64,000 nt of DNA, taken from assembly GCA_001458075.1 (NCBI GenBank), contig LN899469.1, positions 1,524,659 through 1,588,658 on the forward strand, written 5' to 3'. The first letter of the stretch is position 1, and each line of letters opens with the position of its first letter. Shown here one piece after another: positions 26,879 to 36,699 of this stretch. A program made the position numbers and the translations under genes. The notes beneath the pieces were generated by a model. It was not told where the DNA came from, did not search any database, and saw only the letters and a list, made by a program, of their open reading frames with translations. Source of the DNA: Idiomarinaceae bacterium HL-53 (GTDB lineage: Bacteria > Pseudomonadota > Gammaproteobacteria > Enterobacterales > Alteromonadaceae).

Positions 26879-27352
26879 TTACTCCGAGTGATAGAGCGTG
26901 TCGTTAAAGCGCATGGTTTGAATATTGTTGCCCCGCTGAATGGTGAGGTAAAAACGCAGGTTCTCGTCATCATCATGACCAAAATCAGCAAGGAAATAGA
27001 TGGCATCACCCTCGATCACACGTTGGAATTGAAGCTCTCGTCGTTGCCCAATCGGGTTGAGAAAATAGCCACTCACCGCTGCACGAACTGCAGGTTTGTC
27101 CGCTTCAGTTGCATCTAATACAGCGATATTTAACAGGCTTCGCACTCTACTTCGAGTAATACCATATTGGCTGGCAATTTGCGGTTGCAAAAATGTGGTG
27201 GGCACAATGTTATGATGCACCTCCCAGCCACCTAAACGCTGAAACTGACCGCCCTGTGTTTCTTGCGCAGCCACTACAGAACTCAGCGCTAGTATAATGA
27301 GGCCAAACAGAAATACTGAGAGTCTTTGAAAGGGTAAGTTCATATTTTTCAT
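26879..27352 (-). CDS. DUF4426 family exported protein
   Basis: A 157-residue protein with a signal peptide (hydrophobic stretch about residues 11-28, cut near VVAAQ). The mature part shows the DUF4426 pattern, with GGWEVHHNIVPTTFLQP and a C-terminal RFNDTLY. Function is unknown; the gene commonly lies between yggT and rdgB in gammaproteobacteria. CAGGAG precedes the ATG. Confidence 0.8.
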   Translation of the reverse strand: MKNMNLPFQRLSVFLFGLIILALSSVVAAQETQGGQFQRLGGWEVHHNIVPTTFLQPQIASQYGITRSRVRSLLNIAVLDATEADKPAVRAAVSGYFLNPIGQRRELQFQRVIEGDAIYFLADFGHDDDENLRFYLTIQRGNNIQTMRFNDTLYHSE

Positions 27353-27385
27353 GATGCCAACTCCTGACTGCCTATTTGAATATCT

Positions 27386-27910
27386 TTAACCAATAGCAAT
27401 ACGTAAAAACTGAATTGCAATGATCAGAATAAGCACCGAAAGGTCGAGCCCACCCATGGGCGGCAGTACACGACGAATTGGACGCAGGAGGGGCTCGGTA
27501 AGTTCCATCATTACGTATTCGAGCGGATTCGAGCCATTTGAAAACCAACTTAAGATGGCGCGGATAATGAGAATCCAGAACAGTAAAGAAAGTACTTGGC
27601 GCACTAGCATTAGTACTGAGAACATCAGTAATTCTATGATCGGAACGCCGACGCCTTGTAACGACGCCAGAATAAAGTACTGCAATACGGTAATTGCAAC
27701 AGCAACTAGGGTCGTTGCAAGATCGAGTTTGCCGGCGTTAGGAATCACTTTGCGGAGCGGCTGCACAAGCGGATTCGTAATTTTCCGGATAAATTCAGCA
27801 ACCGGAGAAAAATAGTTCGCCTGCACTAGCTGCATCCACACGCGCAAAATGAGGGCCGCTGTGTAGAGTGAAAACAGTGTTGAGATTAAAAATATAAAGG
27901 CTTCGTTCAT
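27386..27910 (-). CDS. yggT: YggT family membrane protein
   Basis: A 174-residue protein with two copies of the YggT unit. Each has two hydrophobic helices flanking an arginine-containing loop: RKITNPLVQPLRKVIP in the first and LTEPLLRPIRRVLPPMGG in the second. Its exact role is unknown. Family members are linked to osmotic or ion homeostasis and to cell division proteins in other bacteria. It sits directly after proC with nine bases between. Confidence 0.9.
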   Translation of the reverse strand: MNEAFIFLISTLFSLYTAALILRVWMQLVQANYFSPVAEFIRKITNPLVQPLRKVIPNAGKLDLATTLVAVAITVLQYFILASLQGVGVPIIELLMFSVLMLVRQVLSLLFWILIIRAILSWFSNGSNPLEYVMMELTEPLLRPIRRVLPPMGGLDLSVLILIIAIQFLRIAIG

Positions 27911-27919
27911 AACCGTTCC

Positions 27920-28753
27920 TTAAAATAATTTTGCCATTTCTTGGTTACGAGCAACTGCAGCACGAACCGCTTCTTCTGAAATATCGCCAAGGTGATGCGC
28001 TTGGTAAGCTTCAATACCCTTCGCGGTGGACCCGCCTTTACTCGTGACCTGTTTACGCAGGTCCTCTAAACTTAGGTCGCTTTCCGTCGCCATTTTTGCG
28101 GCACCTAAACAAGTTTGCTGAACCATGGCTCGCGCTGTTTCGGTATCGAAACCAAGCTTCTCCGCAGCCTTTTGTAAACCGTCCATAAACTCAAAGAAAT
28201 AAGCGGGACCACTACCTGCCACCGCGCCTAACACATCAATACTGGCTTCTTCCTCTAACCAAATCGTCAAACCCACAAAATCAAAAACTTGTTCAATAAA
28301 ATCTTTGTCGGCTTGGGTCACTTTCTGGTCGGCAACAAGCCCCGACACACCTTCACCTACGAGTGAGGGGGTATTCGGCATAATCCGAATGACGCGCGCT
28401 TCGTCGCCCAGGTATTGATAATATTTTTCAATAGGAACACCTGCGGCAACGGTGGTGACCAGCTTGTCGGCAAAGCTCGGTATTTGCGCCTTGAGGTCTG
28501 CACAAACGTCTTTCATCATCTGAGGTTTGACCGACAATACGATGACATCACAACTTGCAACAAGCTCCACATTATTCTGTGTCGTATGAATACCGAAGTC
28601 TTGTTCTAACGTGTCAAGCTTGGGCCGGCTGCGGTTACTGGCCCAAATTTTATTCGCAGGGTATCCACCCTTAATCATTCCACCAATAATACTGCGAGGC
28701 ATATTGCCTGCGCCGATAAATCCTATCGTTCGTTGTTCACTTGTGTGACTCAT
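27920..28753 (-). CDS. proC: Pyrroline-5-carboxylate reductase
   Basis: Last step of proline synthesis: NAD(P)H-dependent reduction of pyrroline-5-carboxylate. 277 residues. The Rossmann motif is GFIGAGNMPRSIIGG, and the C-terminal dimer domain carries GSGPAYFFEFMD and VTSKGGSTAKGIE. It lies between yggS and yggT, as in E. coli relatives. With proA and proB in this window the whole glutamate route is present. Confidence 0.96.
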   Translation of the reverse strand: MSHTSEQRTIGFIGAGNMPRSIIGGMIKGGYPANKIWASNRSRPKLDTLEQDFGIHTTQNNVELVASCDVIVLSVKPQMMKDVCADLKAQIPSFADKLVTTVAAGVPIEKYYQYLGDEARVIRIMPNTPSLVGEGVSGLVADQKVTQADKDFIEQVFDFVGLTIWLEEEASIDVLGAVAGSGPAYFFEFMDGLQKAAEKLGFDTETARAMVQQTCLGAAKMATESDLSLEDLRKQVTSKGGSTAKGIEAYQAHHLGDISEEAVRAAVARNQEMAKLF

Positions 28754-28775
28754 GGGTAATTTCTGACCTTTTCAA

Positions 28776-29480
28776 TTAATCTTTACTGCGTGCTCCAAAA
28801 ATATCGGTACCGACACGAACCATTGTCGAACCATGATAGATGGCGGCTTCTAAATCGTTACTCATACCAACCGACAGTGTATCAACCTGAGGCAGTTTCT
28901 GCTGCAAGTTCTGAAAACACTGGTACAAAGCCTTCAGGCTCTTTTGTTGTTGCGTGGGCGTAGGCGCCGCAGCCGGAATTGCCATGAGGCCGCGTAATCT
29001 GAGTCGTGGATAGTTTACGGCTTCTTCGGCGAACGCTATTACTTCTGCAGCGGAGATACCGCTTTTCGAATCCTCGTCGTCGATGTTTACTTGAATTAAT
29101 ACCTGCAACGCAGACATCGATGCTGGACGCTGGTCACTCAAACGCTTTGCAATTTTCAATCGATCAATACTATGAACCCACGCAAAATTCTCGGCAACTT
29201 GCTTTGTTTTATTTGATTGTAATGGCCCTATAAAATGCCACTCAATATCTTTGTAGCTGGCCAATTGCGCAATTTTCTCCACACCTTCTTGCACGTAATT
29301 TTCACCAAATGCACGTTGTCCAGCCTTGTATGCCGCTACCACTGCTTCAGGTGGCTTAGTTTTACTTACAGCAAGCAGTTGCACACTTTCAGCAGCTCTT
29401 GAAGCTGATTGTTCTGCTTCTTGAATGCGGGCACGGACTTTCTCTAAATGTTCTGCTATGGTTGCTATATTATTTGACAT
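28776..29480 (-). CDS. yggS: Pyridoxal-phosphate homeostasis protein YggS
   Basis: PLP-binding protein of 234 residues with the alanine-racemase-like TIM barrel. The Schiff-base lysine is in LLAVSKTKPPE (about residue 36), and the phosphate-binding region is SVGMSNDLEAAI. It is not an enzyme as far as known; it keeps free PLP in balance. First gene of the yggS-proC-yggT-DUF4426 operon and divergent from pilT with only 24 bases between. Confidence 0.95.
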   Translation of the reverse strand: MSNNIATIAEHLEKVRARIQEAEQSASRAAESVQLLAVSKTKPPEAVVAAYKAGQRAFGENYVQEGVEKIAQLASYKDIEWHFIGPLQSNKTKQVAENFAWVHSIDRLKIAKRLSDQRPASMSALQVLIQVNIDDEDSKSGISAAEVIAFAEEAVNYPRLRLRGLMAIPAAAPTPTQQQKSLKALYQCFQNLQQKLPQVDTLSVGMSNDLEAAIYHGSTMVRVGTDIFGARSKD

Positions 29481-29504
29481 CTTTTCAACGCCCTAGAGAC
29501 ATCT

Positions 29505-30536
29505 ATGAATTTACAGGACTTACTCACTCAATGTGTTCGCGACGGTGCATCTGACCTGCACATATCCGCAGGAACTCCACCGCTTTATCGTATTGACGGC
29601 GACATGCGTAAGATTAACACAGAGCCACTTTCACAGCGAGATGTGCTCGCCATGGTTCATAGTGTGATGTCGGATACTCAGCAGCAAGCTTTTGAAAAGG
29701 ACTTAGAAGCAGACTTTTCAATTCAAATCGATCAGGTTGCGCGTTTTCGGGTCAATGTCTTCATGCAGCGCCATGGTGCCGCGGCCGTATTCAGAACGAT
29801 TCCTAGTGAAGTTTTATCGCTCGAGCAATTGCAGGCACCTGAAATTTTGCGGCGCATCGCCGATTACCCGCGTGGCTTAGTATTAGTGACGGGGCCCACT
29901 GGTTCTGGTAAGTCGACCACATTGGCCGCTATGGTTGACCACATCAACAATACCTACCCTCATCACATTTTAACCATTGAAGATCCCATTGAATTCGTAC
30001 ACGAGAGTAAACAAAGCTTGGTCAATCAGCGCGAAGTACACCGCGATACCCATAGCTTTAATGCTGCACTCCGTGCTGCTTTGCGGGAAGACCCCGACGT
30101 GATCTTAGTCGGAGAAATGCGAGATTTAGAAACCATTCGCCTCGCGTTAACTGCGGCTGAAACCGGCCATTTGGTGTTTGGCACCTTGCACACCACCTCT
30201 GCGCCGAAGACAATCGATCGCATTGTTGATGTATTTCCCGGTGAAGAGAAGTCCATGGTTCGTTCCATGCTGTCTGAATCACTTAGAGCGGTTATATCGC
30301 AATTGCTGGTGAAGAAAGAAGGAGGCGGGCGGGTTGCTGCACACGAAATTATGCTTGCGACGCCCGCAATTAAAAACCTGATTCGAGAAGACAAAATCGC
30401 GCAGATGTACTCTGCGATTCAAACCGGCGCTTCACTCGGCATGCAAACGATGGAGCAGGCACTCAATAAGCTAGTTGACTCTGGAAAGGTTTCACCCCAA
30501 TCGGTGCGTTCGAAAATGGAACAAGTTGGACGCTAG
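29505..30536 (+). CDS. pilT: Type IV pilus retraction ATPase PilT
   Basis: Hexameric cytoplasmic motor that retracts type IV pili and drives twitching. 343 residues. Walker A is GPTGSGKST (residues 130-138). The Asp box is seen in TIEDPIEFVH, Walker B in DVILVGEMRDLETI and the His box in TGHLVFGTLHT. The C-terminal AIRNLIRE-like region has the form AIKNLIRE. No pilU follows, although pilT-pilU pairs are common. Confidence 0.95.
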   Translation: MNLQDLLTQCVRDGASDLHISAGTPPLYRIDGDMRKINTEPLSQRDVLAMVHSVMSDTQQQAFEKDLEADFSIQIDQVARFRVNVFMQRHGAAAVFRTIPSEVLSLEQLQAPEILRRIADYPRGLVLVTGPTGSGKSTTLAAMVDHINNTYPHHILTIEDPIEFVHESKQSLVNQREVHRDTHSFNAALRAALREDPDVILVGEMRDLETIRLALTAAETGHLVFGTLHTTSAPKTIDRIVDVFPGEEKSMVRSMLSESLRAVISQLLVKKEGGGRVAAHEIMLATPAIKNLIREDKIAQMYSAIQTGASLGMQTMEQALNKLVDSGKVSPQSVRSKMEQVGR

Positions 30537-30572
30537 AACTATTTCCGGCGTGAAGCAAGGTTGAAAAGACGG

Positions 30573-30578
30573 TACAAT
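30573..30578 (+). promoter_or_regulatory. Possible -10 element before tsaD
   Basis: TACAAT 34 bases before the tsaD start. No good -35 box is found at 16-18 bases upstream, so the assignment is weak. Confidence 0.3.
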
Positions 30579-30611
30579 AGCCGCGTTTTTTATAGCGAAA
30601 GAGAACTATGC

Positions 30612-31649
30612 ATGCGTGTGCTCGGAATTGAAACCTCCTGTGACGAAACAGGGATTGCTATCTACGACACAGAGAAGGGACTGCTCGCTCACGAATTATA
30701 TAGCCAAGTTAAATTACACGCAGATTATGGTGGCGTGGTTCCTGAGCTTGCGTCGCGCGATCATGTTCGAAAAACCCTTCCCCTCATTCATCGTGCACTT
30801 AAGAGTGCCGGTTTAACTGCAAATGAAATCGATGGTGTGGCATACACTTCCGGGCCAGGACTCATTGGTGCGTTGTTGGTGGGGGCGAGTATTGGTCGAA
30901 GCTTAGCGTTTGGTTGGAACGTGCCGGCGATTGGTGTACATCACATGGAAGGTCATTTGTTGGCGCCCATGTTAGAAGAAGAGCAACCAGAGTTCCCGTT
31001 TCTTGCGCTACTTGTATCGGGCGGTCATAGCCAATTGGTTGCAGTAAAGGCTGTGGGTGAATACGAATTATTGGGTGAATCTATTGACGATGCGGCGGGT
31101 GAGGCGTTCGATAAGACCGCCAAATTGCTTGGCTTAGATTACCCAGGTGGACCACGTCTTGCGGCACTTGCTGAACAAGGGCGAGACGGCATTTACCAAT
31201 TTCCCCGGCCCATGACCGATCGACCGGGATTGCAATTCTCATTTAGTGGGCTAAAAACTGCAGCCGCAAATGCGATCTACGAGGCTCAGCAAGCAACTCC
31301 TGAACTGTCAGAACAAACGAAAGCAGATATTGCAAAAGCATTTCAAGACGCAGTAGTTGATACCTTAGTGATTAAGTGCCGTCGAGCTTTGCAGGAAACT
31401 GGGCTTAAGCGCTTAGTGGTGGCGGGCGGAGTGAGTGCGAATAAAGCGTTGCGCGAAGCTTTGGCAGACACTTTAGCGAAACGAAAGGGCCAAGTGTTTT
31501 ATCCGAGAAATGAGTTTTGTACTGATAATGGCGCTATGATTGCGTTTGCTGGTGCGTACCGTTTACAAGCTGGTGAGACTGCAGAATTAGCCGTGAAAGT
31601 GCGACCACGCTGGCCAATGGTTGAATTAAACTCGCCCAGGGCGGATTAG
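30612..31649 (+). CDS. tsaD: tRNA threonylcarbamoyladenosine synthase subunit TsaD
   Basis: Transfers the threonylcarbamoyl group to A37 of tRNAs reading ANN codons. 345 residues. The N-terminus is [14 protein letters not shown], typical of the ASKHA fold; the iron-binding histidines are in HHMEGHL; and the later motifs [10 protein letters not shown] and [12 protein letters not shown] are complete. I chose the ATG at 30612 because the family starts at this point; the frame is open further upstream to 30561. It ends 4 bases inside the convergent plsY gene. Confidence 0.96.
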   Translation: MRVLGIETSCDETGIAIYDTEKGLLAHELYSQVKLHADYGGVVPELASRDHVRKTLPLIHRALKSAGLTANEIDGVAYTSGPGLIGALLVGASIGRSLAFGWNVPAIGVHHMEGHLLAPMLEEEQPEFPFLALLVSGGHSQLVAVKAVGEYELLGESIDDAAGEAFDKTAKLLGLDYPGGPRLAALAEQGRDGIYQFPRPMTDRPGLQFSFSGLKTAAANAIYEAQQATPELSEQTKADIAKAFQDAVVDTLVIKCRRALQETGLKRLVVAGGVSANKALREALADTLAKRKGQVFYPRNEFCTDNGAMIAFAGAYRLQAGETAELAVKVRPRWPMVELNSPRAD

Positions 31650-32230
31650 CGAAAATCGGTTTCCTCACCTTTCCAGAGGCGTAAAATGTTGGTGCGATGA
31701 CGCCAAATGATCAGCGCAGACAGCATGAGCGTGGGAAGCGCATATTGCGGTTTCACCAAATATGCGTAAATCGGAGCGAGTGAAACGGTAATAAGTGCCG
31801 CTAATGAACTTATGCGGCTTACCGCAAATATAATTAGCCAAGTAGCAATGAGCATGAGGGCCATTGCGGTGGCGACTGGGAACATGGCGCCGAGTGCGGT
31901 TGCAACTGCTTTACCGCCACGAAAATGGAAGAAAATTGGGTAAATATGGCCCAAACATGCAGCCACGGCCACAAAGCCAAGAATTACGGGTGGTAGGCCT
32001 AAATAATAGGCTAGCCAAACAGGGAGCATGCCTTTCAGTACATCGGCAAGTAAGGTAAGTGCGGCAGGGATCGCGCCGCCAATTCGGTATACATTGGTGG
32101 CGCCAGGATTTCCTGAACCGCGATACCTCGGATCATCTAGCTGAAAGAGTCGACAAATCAGCACGGCGCTACTAATGGAGCCGAATAGATAGGCACTGAG
32201 AATCATAAGTAAGCCGAGAGCAGAGGTCAT
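31646..32230 (-). CDS. plsY: Glycerol-3-phosphate acyltransferase PlsY
   Basis: Inner-membrane enzyme that acylates glycerol-3-phosphate from acyl-phosphate. 194 residues with about five helices. The conserved loops are present: [12 protein letters not shown] near residue 36, then [17 protein letters not shown], and the C-terminal [18 protein letters not shown] chose the ATG at 32230 because the first helix follows at once; 32266 is an alternative without a clear ribosome site. The tsaD-plsY-folB layout is as in E. coli. Confidence 0.93.
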   Translation of the reverse strand: MTSALGLLMILSAYLFGSISSAVLICRLFQLDDPRYRGSGNPGATNVYRIGGAIPAALTLLADVLKGMLPVWLAYYLGLPPVILGFVAVAACLGHIYPIFFHFRGGKAVATALGAMFPVATAMALMLIATWLIIFAVSRISSLAALITVSLAPIYAYLVKPQYALPTLMLSALIIWRHRTNILRLWKGEETDFR

Positions 32231-32316
32231 TCTTGTTTGGTGCGTCCTTGTAGTTTTTTGTAGCATAAAGGCATTTACGGCCGAAAGCTATCCGACCAGC
32301 AGAAATTGGAGTTATT

Positions 32317-32670
32317 TTGGATATAGTTTCAGTACATGGGTTAACTGTCGAAACCGTGATTGGCATTCTCGATTGGGAGCAAGAGATTAAACAACCCTTG
32401 GTGATTGATCTCGATATGTCTTTTGCGTGCGCTAAAGCAGCAAACTCTGGCAAAATTGATGACGCTCTCGATTATTTTGCGGTGAGTGAAGCGGTAACCG
32501 AATGGTTACAAGCACAACCTTGGGGCCTTATTGAAACGGTTGCAGAAGTTTTAGCAGAGCGCATCATGGCACGTTTTTCTGTGCAGGGTATTAAGATTTG
32601 CGTGAAGAAGCCCACGGCGGTTCCAACGGCCCAATATGTTGCAGTTACCATTGAAAGAGGCCTGAATTAG
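32317..32670 (+). CDS. folB: Dihydroneopterin aldolase
   Basis: Folate synthesis: cleaves dihydroneopterin to hydroxymethyl-dihydropterin and glycolaldehyde. 117 residues with the N-terminal VHGLTVETVIGILDWEQE and the C-terminal KPTAVPTAQYVAVTIER. The start is TTG at 32317 with GGAG at 32308-32311; no ATG fits the family N-terminus. The next gene, folK, overlaps its stop codon by one base. Confidence 0.94.
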   Translation: MDIVSVHGLTVETVIGILDWEQEIKQPLVIDLDMSFACAKAANSGKIDDALDYFAVSEAVTEWLQAQPWGLIETVAEVLAERIMARFSVQGIKICVKKPTAVPTAQYVAVTIERGLN

Positions 32671-33173
32671 TGCTCACTCCGGTATACCTTGGCTTAGGCT
32701 CCAACCTAGAACGCGAAAAAAATATTCGGTCTGCATTACAACAATTGAATGCCGCCTTCTGCGAGCTTCGTGTGTCCAAGGTATACGAGAACGAGGCGGT
32801 AGGCTTTGCCGGCCCCTCATTTTTCAATTTAGTGGTTGCCTTTGAGACCGAGCGATCACTGGCACAAGTGGTCTCACTTTGCAAAGATATAGAACGGCAG
32901 CATGGTCGAGCAACTCAAGCGCCAAGGTTCAGCTCGAAAACGCTCGATATTGATGTGTTATTGTTTGGAACAGCAATTCAGCCAGCACACGAGGGGCTTC
33001 CGCAGTTACCAAGGGCCGAAATTATAGAACAGGCGTACGTCCTTAAACCGCTTGCGGAGCTCTCTCCATACGTGCAGCACCCAGAGCTCAAGCAGAACTT
33101 TGCGGATTTATGGAGAGACTTCCAAGCCAAAGCATTGGTGCACGGAATCATTAGAGAAGTGTCTTTATTTTAA
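32670..33173 (+). CDS. folK: Hydroxymethyl-dihydropterin pyrophosphokinase
   Basis: Next step of folate synthesis after FolB: pyrophosphorylation of hydroxymethyl-dihydropterin. 167 residues. The N-terminus is YLGLGSNLEREKNI; the HPPK signature occurs as SSKTLDIDVLLFG. The start is GTG at 32670, overlapping the folB stop (TAGTG), so translation is coupled. The 3' end overlaps the convergent cca gene by nine bases. Confidence 0.94.
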   Translation: MLTPVYLGLGSNLEREKNIRSALQQLNAAFCELRVSKVYENEAVGFAGPSFFNLVVAFETERSLAQVVSLCKDIERQHGRATQAPRFSSKTLDIDVLLFGTAIQPAHEGLPQLPRAEIIEQAYVLKPLAELSPYVQHPELKQNFADLWRDFQAKALVHGIIREVSLF

Positions 33174-34328
33174 AGCTTGCCAGCTCAGAATTCGCTCTTG
33201 TTCAACGTATTTGCCAATTTCTGCTCCCTTCAAGCCGTCGGCTACTGCCGCTCTTACATCAACTTTGAGAAGTTCCGGCAACGCGCTGTGCAGCTTCGCT
33301 AAGTGCGCCTCATACTTTGGAAAAATAGCACTCCACAACGTGATAAAGATGCCGAGACGCTCTGGCTGGCGCCATGCATCGCAGCGATTCAAAAGTGCAA
33401 TATCATCGGCGGCTTCGGTGTTTGTGTTGGGTACCATGTGCAAGTGCCCAAGTCCTGTTTTGAATAATTGCTGTGTCGATCTCGGAAGAGGCAATATTGC
33501 AGTATCAGTTAATATTTGTTCGAAGCTTTTTTGAAAAGCATCGTTACCTTCAAGTGGTTTGCCACTCAGTCTCCCCGCAAGATGATCTGCGCACCACGCA
33601 GCGAAGCGGATATCGATCTGTTCAGAGTTGGCATGGCGATGTTTTAATGAGAGCGAAGTCGCCCGCTTTAAAAAGGTGAATTGAGGTACTGTGTTTTGAG
33701 TAAATGGGAATAATGTTTGCAGTGCATTGACCTGGGCAAGCACTTTAAAAAACACCTGCGGATCTTGAGTCAGTAGGGCCTTGCGCATTTCTTGCCAAAC
33801 GCGTTCGGGCACAAGCTCCTGCATTTCTCCGCTGGCGACAATCTCTTTCATTAACTGCAGTGTTTCGTTCGCGACTTGAAATCCTAAATGAGCAAAACGC
33901 GCCGCAAATCGAGCCACGCGCAAAACTCGCAAGGGGTCTTCTACAAAAGCGAGGCTCACATGTTTGAGTTTCTTATTTGCTAAATCATTTAACCCATGGA
34001 AGGGATCAATAAGCTCGCCCGTTGCAGACTTTGCGATGGCGTTAATAGTTAAGTCACGTCGTTCTAAATCTTGCTCAAGCGTAACGGAAGGATCGGCAAA
34101 GCATTCGAATCCGGTATATCCTTTACCGGCCTTTCGCTCTGTGCGGGCTAGAGCATATTCTTCTTGTGTCTCGGGGTGTAAGAAAACAGGGAAGTCCTTG
34201 CCCACCTGTTGGTATCCACTCGCGATCATGGCAGCGGGCGTACTCCCCACGACCACATAGTCGCGTTCATGTATGGGTAAGCCCAGCAATTCATCTCGCA
34301 CGGCGCCGCCAACCAAGTATACTTCCAT
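33165..34328 (-). CDS. cca: CCA-adding tRNA nucleotidyltransferase with degenerate HD region
   Basis: Adds or repairs the CCA end of tRNAs. 387 residues. The class-II nucleotidyltransferase head shows YLVGGAVRDELLG and ERDYVVVG with the catalytic acidic pair, then RRDLTINAIAKS and the flipping motif EDPLRVLRVARFAAR. In E. coli the C-terminal region is an HD phosphohydrolase domain. Here the expected histidine and CHDLGK motif are replaced by a stretch reading WCADHLAG, so phosphatase activity is probably lost. The protein is about 25 residues shorter than E. coli Cca. Confidence 0.92.
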   Translation of the reverse strand: MEVYLVGGAVRDELLGLPIHERDYVVVGSTPAAMIASGYQQVGKDFPVFLHPETQEEYALARTERKAGKGYTGFECFADPSVTLEQDLERRDLTINAIAKSATGELIDPFHGLNDLANKKLKHVSLAFVEDPLRVLRVARFAARFAHLGFQVANETLQLMKEIVASGEMQELVPERVWQEMRKALLTQDPQVFFKVLAQVNALQTLFPFTQNTVPQFTFLKRATSLSLKHRHANSEQIDIRFAAWCADHLAGRLSGKPLEGNDAFQKSFEQILTDTAILPLPRSTQQLFKTGLGHLHMVPNTNTEAADDIALLNRCDAWRQPERLGIFITLWSAIFPKYEAHLAKLHSALPELLKVDVRAAVADGLKGAEIGKYVEQERILSWQALK

Positions 34329-34429
34329 TCAGGTGTAATCCTCTGCAATTCGTGGCAACATCTTTACTTCTCGGCTCTGAAAAAGCAACAGGCGGGAGTT
34401 TAAACTTGGTTTTCAATTAAGGCGCAGGT

Positions 34430-36589
34430 ATGTATTTAGAGTTTTTCTGTTTTCACAAGCTTCCATTTTCCATTGCGCCCGACCCCAGTTTTTTATTTTT
34501 AGGGGCACGACACCGTGAGGCGCTCGCTCACCTTCGACATGGCCTTTCTGGCAGTGGTGGCTTTTTATTACTCACAGGCGAAGTAGGGCTCGGAAAAACC
34601 ACACTTTCGCGCGCAGTCTTGTCTGAGTTTGGCGATGAATTAAAAGTCACTCATATCTTAAATCCGCGCTTGGGTGAGCGCGAAATGTTGGCAGCAATTA
34701 TTGAGGGGTTTGGTTTACCCATGCCAGTTGCAGGCGACTCGCTGAAAGCCTTAACTGATCAATTAGCGGCTTTTATGCAACGCACTGCAGAGCAAAACAT
34801 ACACCCCGTGGTCGTTATTGACGAGGCGCAGCACCTTTTACCTTCAGTACTCGAGCAACTGCGCTTACTTACGAATCTTGAAACGGATTCACGCAAACTG
34901 CTGTCAGTCGTACTTATCGGGCAGCCCGAACTGAAAGCTTTGTTGCAACGTAGCGAACTTCGGCAGGTGGCTCAGCGTATTGTGGCGCGATATCAACTCA
35001 TGCCTTTTTCTGAAGCCGAGTTGAACGCTTATATTGATCATCGATTAACGACGGTCGGTGGAAGCCCTGCGCAGATTACTGGGGGCGCCCGGAAACTTGT
35101 CTGGCGATTGACGGAAGGAACTCCAAGGCTGATTAATTTGCTCTGTGATCGTGCTTTGCAAGTCGCGGCACAAACAGGTAAGCCACAAGTTGATAAACCA
35201 TGTGTGCAGACAGCGCGCGATGTACTGCCGCATGACCATCACCCAGGCGGTTTTGCTAATCTTCATGCTTGGGTTCGCAATACCGCGATCGGCGTTGTGA
35301 GTCTTTCCGCACTGGGTATCGGACTCTGGCAGTTTTGGCCTTGGTTGGAAGCGCGAATGGCTTCACAGAACGAACCTGCTGTGGTTGAGGTGCAAACGCC
35401 CAATACTGAGGAGCAAGCTGTGCAAATTGAGGGTGTTACCTTTGAATACGCGTTGTCTGCTCTACTTGAGTTGTGGCAAGCCGACAATACTTTACGCGAT
35501 GAAAACCTTTGCTCGGCTCTCAGTGAACTCAATCTGTATTGCTTAGATGCGCCACTGACACTGGAACAACTCAGCGTATTAAATTTTCCCGCTGTTATCA
35601 GTACGCGTGCCCACAGAGAGTCTGCTTACCTACTTTTGATGAGCGCAGACAACAATGAATGGACGGTGGTTGATGAAACGGGCACACAAAGACTCACAAC
35701 CGAACAAATCTCGAACACCTATACCGGTGACGCATTCGTACTCTTTTCTCTGCCAGAGGCCTTTGCTGAAGAAAACTCGAATGCTTGGCGTGAATGGCTC
35801 GCATCGAGAGTGGCTCGGTTAGTACCGGTGTCGCTGCGAAATACTAGGTTGGAGCGGCAAAGCGAGTGGATTACCGAACGTTTAATGAGCCCGACACAAG
35901 ACGATGGGTGGCTGCTCGCGTTGTTGGCGCGCGGTGAGGAAGCAGAGGAGTTTCCGCAACTGCGTGATTACCAACCGAGCGTTGCTACCTCGGTATTATT
36001 CGATCGCTGGCAAAGAGAGGGATTGGCTGCGGCCGTGATAAATACCTCGGAGCAAACGAATGTGCTGTTCCCAACAGAGCCATTGACAAGAAATTCACTC
36101 GTGCAGCCAGAACTCATCATGTGGTGGCCTTCCGAAGCGCCTCAAGAGGAGCTCATCGAACCGAGCGTCGCAACAACTGAGGAATCTGAGCAAGAGGCAC
36201 CTGCGAGCGATGAAGTCGAGGTTTCAGACGCTTTACAGTTGCTTTTTGAAGATGCGGTTCGCAGTACTCCGGAAATAAGACCTGAAGCTGCAGATAGGAG
36301 CCAAAGCACACCGACAGAGCAAGAGCAAACGCCACCCCAACAGAGCACCTTACCATCGGTGCGTGAGCTTCCTTCACGAACTCGACAGTTGTTACCAAGT
36401 TTCAGTTACGACGCGCATGTGTATCAAAGCCTCGCGCGCGAGCGGTTTATTGAATTTGATCAACAACGGCTGCGTGAAGGCGATGCATTTAATGGCCTGC
36501 GAGTGATATCGATTCAACCAAGGTACACAATTCTTGACGCAAACGGCGTTCTATTTCGACTAGATGCGTTAGAAAGTATCGGAAACTAA
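34430..36589 (+). CDS. gspA: GspA-GspB fusion (ExeA-ExeB type secretion accessory protein)
   Basis: A 719-residue inner-membrane protein that appears to join two type II secretion accessory factors. Residues 1-270 are an ExeA-type AAA+ ATPase, starting YLEFFCFHKLPFSIAPDP, with Walker A GEVGLGKTT (50-58) and Walker B VVIDEAQHLL. A membrane helix follows at about 284-305. A C39-peptidase-like periplasmic domain lies at about 345-450. A region I do not recognise and a charged, proline-rich linker come next. The last 80 residues carry the GspB C-terminal pattern with LPSRTRQLLPSF, HVYQS and EGDAFNGLRV. GspA and GspB together help the secretin GspD assemble through peptidoglycan. No other gsp genes are near. 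Confidence 0.85.
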   Translation: MYLEFFCFHKLPFSIAPDPSFLFLGARHREALAHLRHGLSGSGGFLLLTGEVGLGKTTLSRAVLSEFGDELKVTHILNPRLGEREMLAAIIEGFGLPMPVAGDSLKALTDQLAAFMQRTAEQNIHPVVVIDEAQHLLPSVLEQLRLLTNLETDSRKLLSVVLIGQPELKALLQRSELRQVAQRIVARYQLMPFSEAELNAYIDHRLTTVGGSPAQITGGARKLVWRLTEGTPRLINLLCDRALQVAAQTGKPQVDKPCVQTARDVLPHDHHPGGFANLHAWVRNTAIGVVSLSALGIGLWQFWPWLEARMASQNEPAVVEVQTPNTEEQAVQIEGVTFEYALSALLELWQADNTLRDENLCSALSELNLYCLDAPLTLEQLSVLNFPAVISTRAHRESAYLLLMSADNNEWTVVDETGTQRLTTEQISNTYTGDAFVLFSLPEAFAEENSNAWREWLASRVARLVPVSLRNTRLERQSEWITERLMSPTQDDGWLLALLARGEEAEEFPQLRDYQPSVATSVLFDRWQREGLAAAVINTSEQTNVLFPTEPLTRNSLVQPELIMWWPSEAPQEELIEPSVATTEESEQEAPASDEVEVSDALQLLFEDAVRSTPEIRPEAADRSQSTPTEQEQTPPQQSTLPSVRELPSRTRQLLPSFSYDAHVYQSLARERFIEFDQQRLREGDAFNGLRVISIQPRYTILDANGVLFRLDALESIGN

Positions 36590-36699
36590 CCTATCCTTGA
36601 AAGCAAAGCTCTTGCTTACTGGTCGTACCTTTGCGATGATGTGAGTAAATCAAACGCGTGTTTGAAAAAAGCATATTAGAACTCGATGTGGAGGATCCT

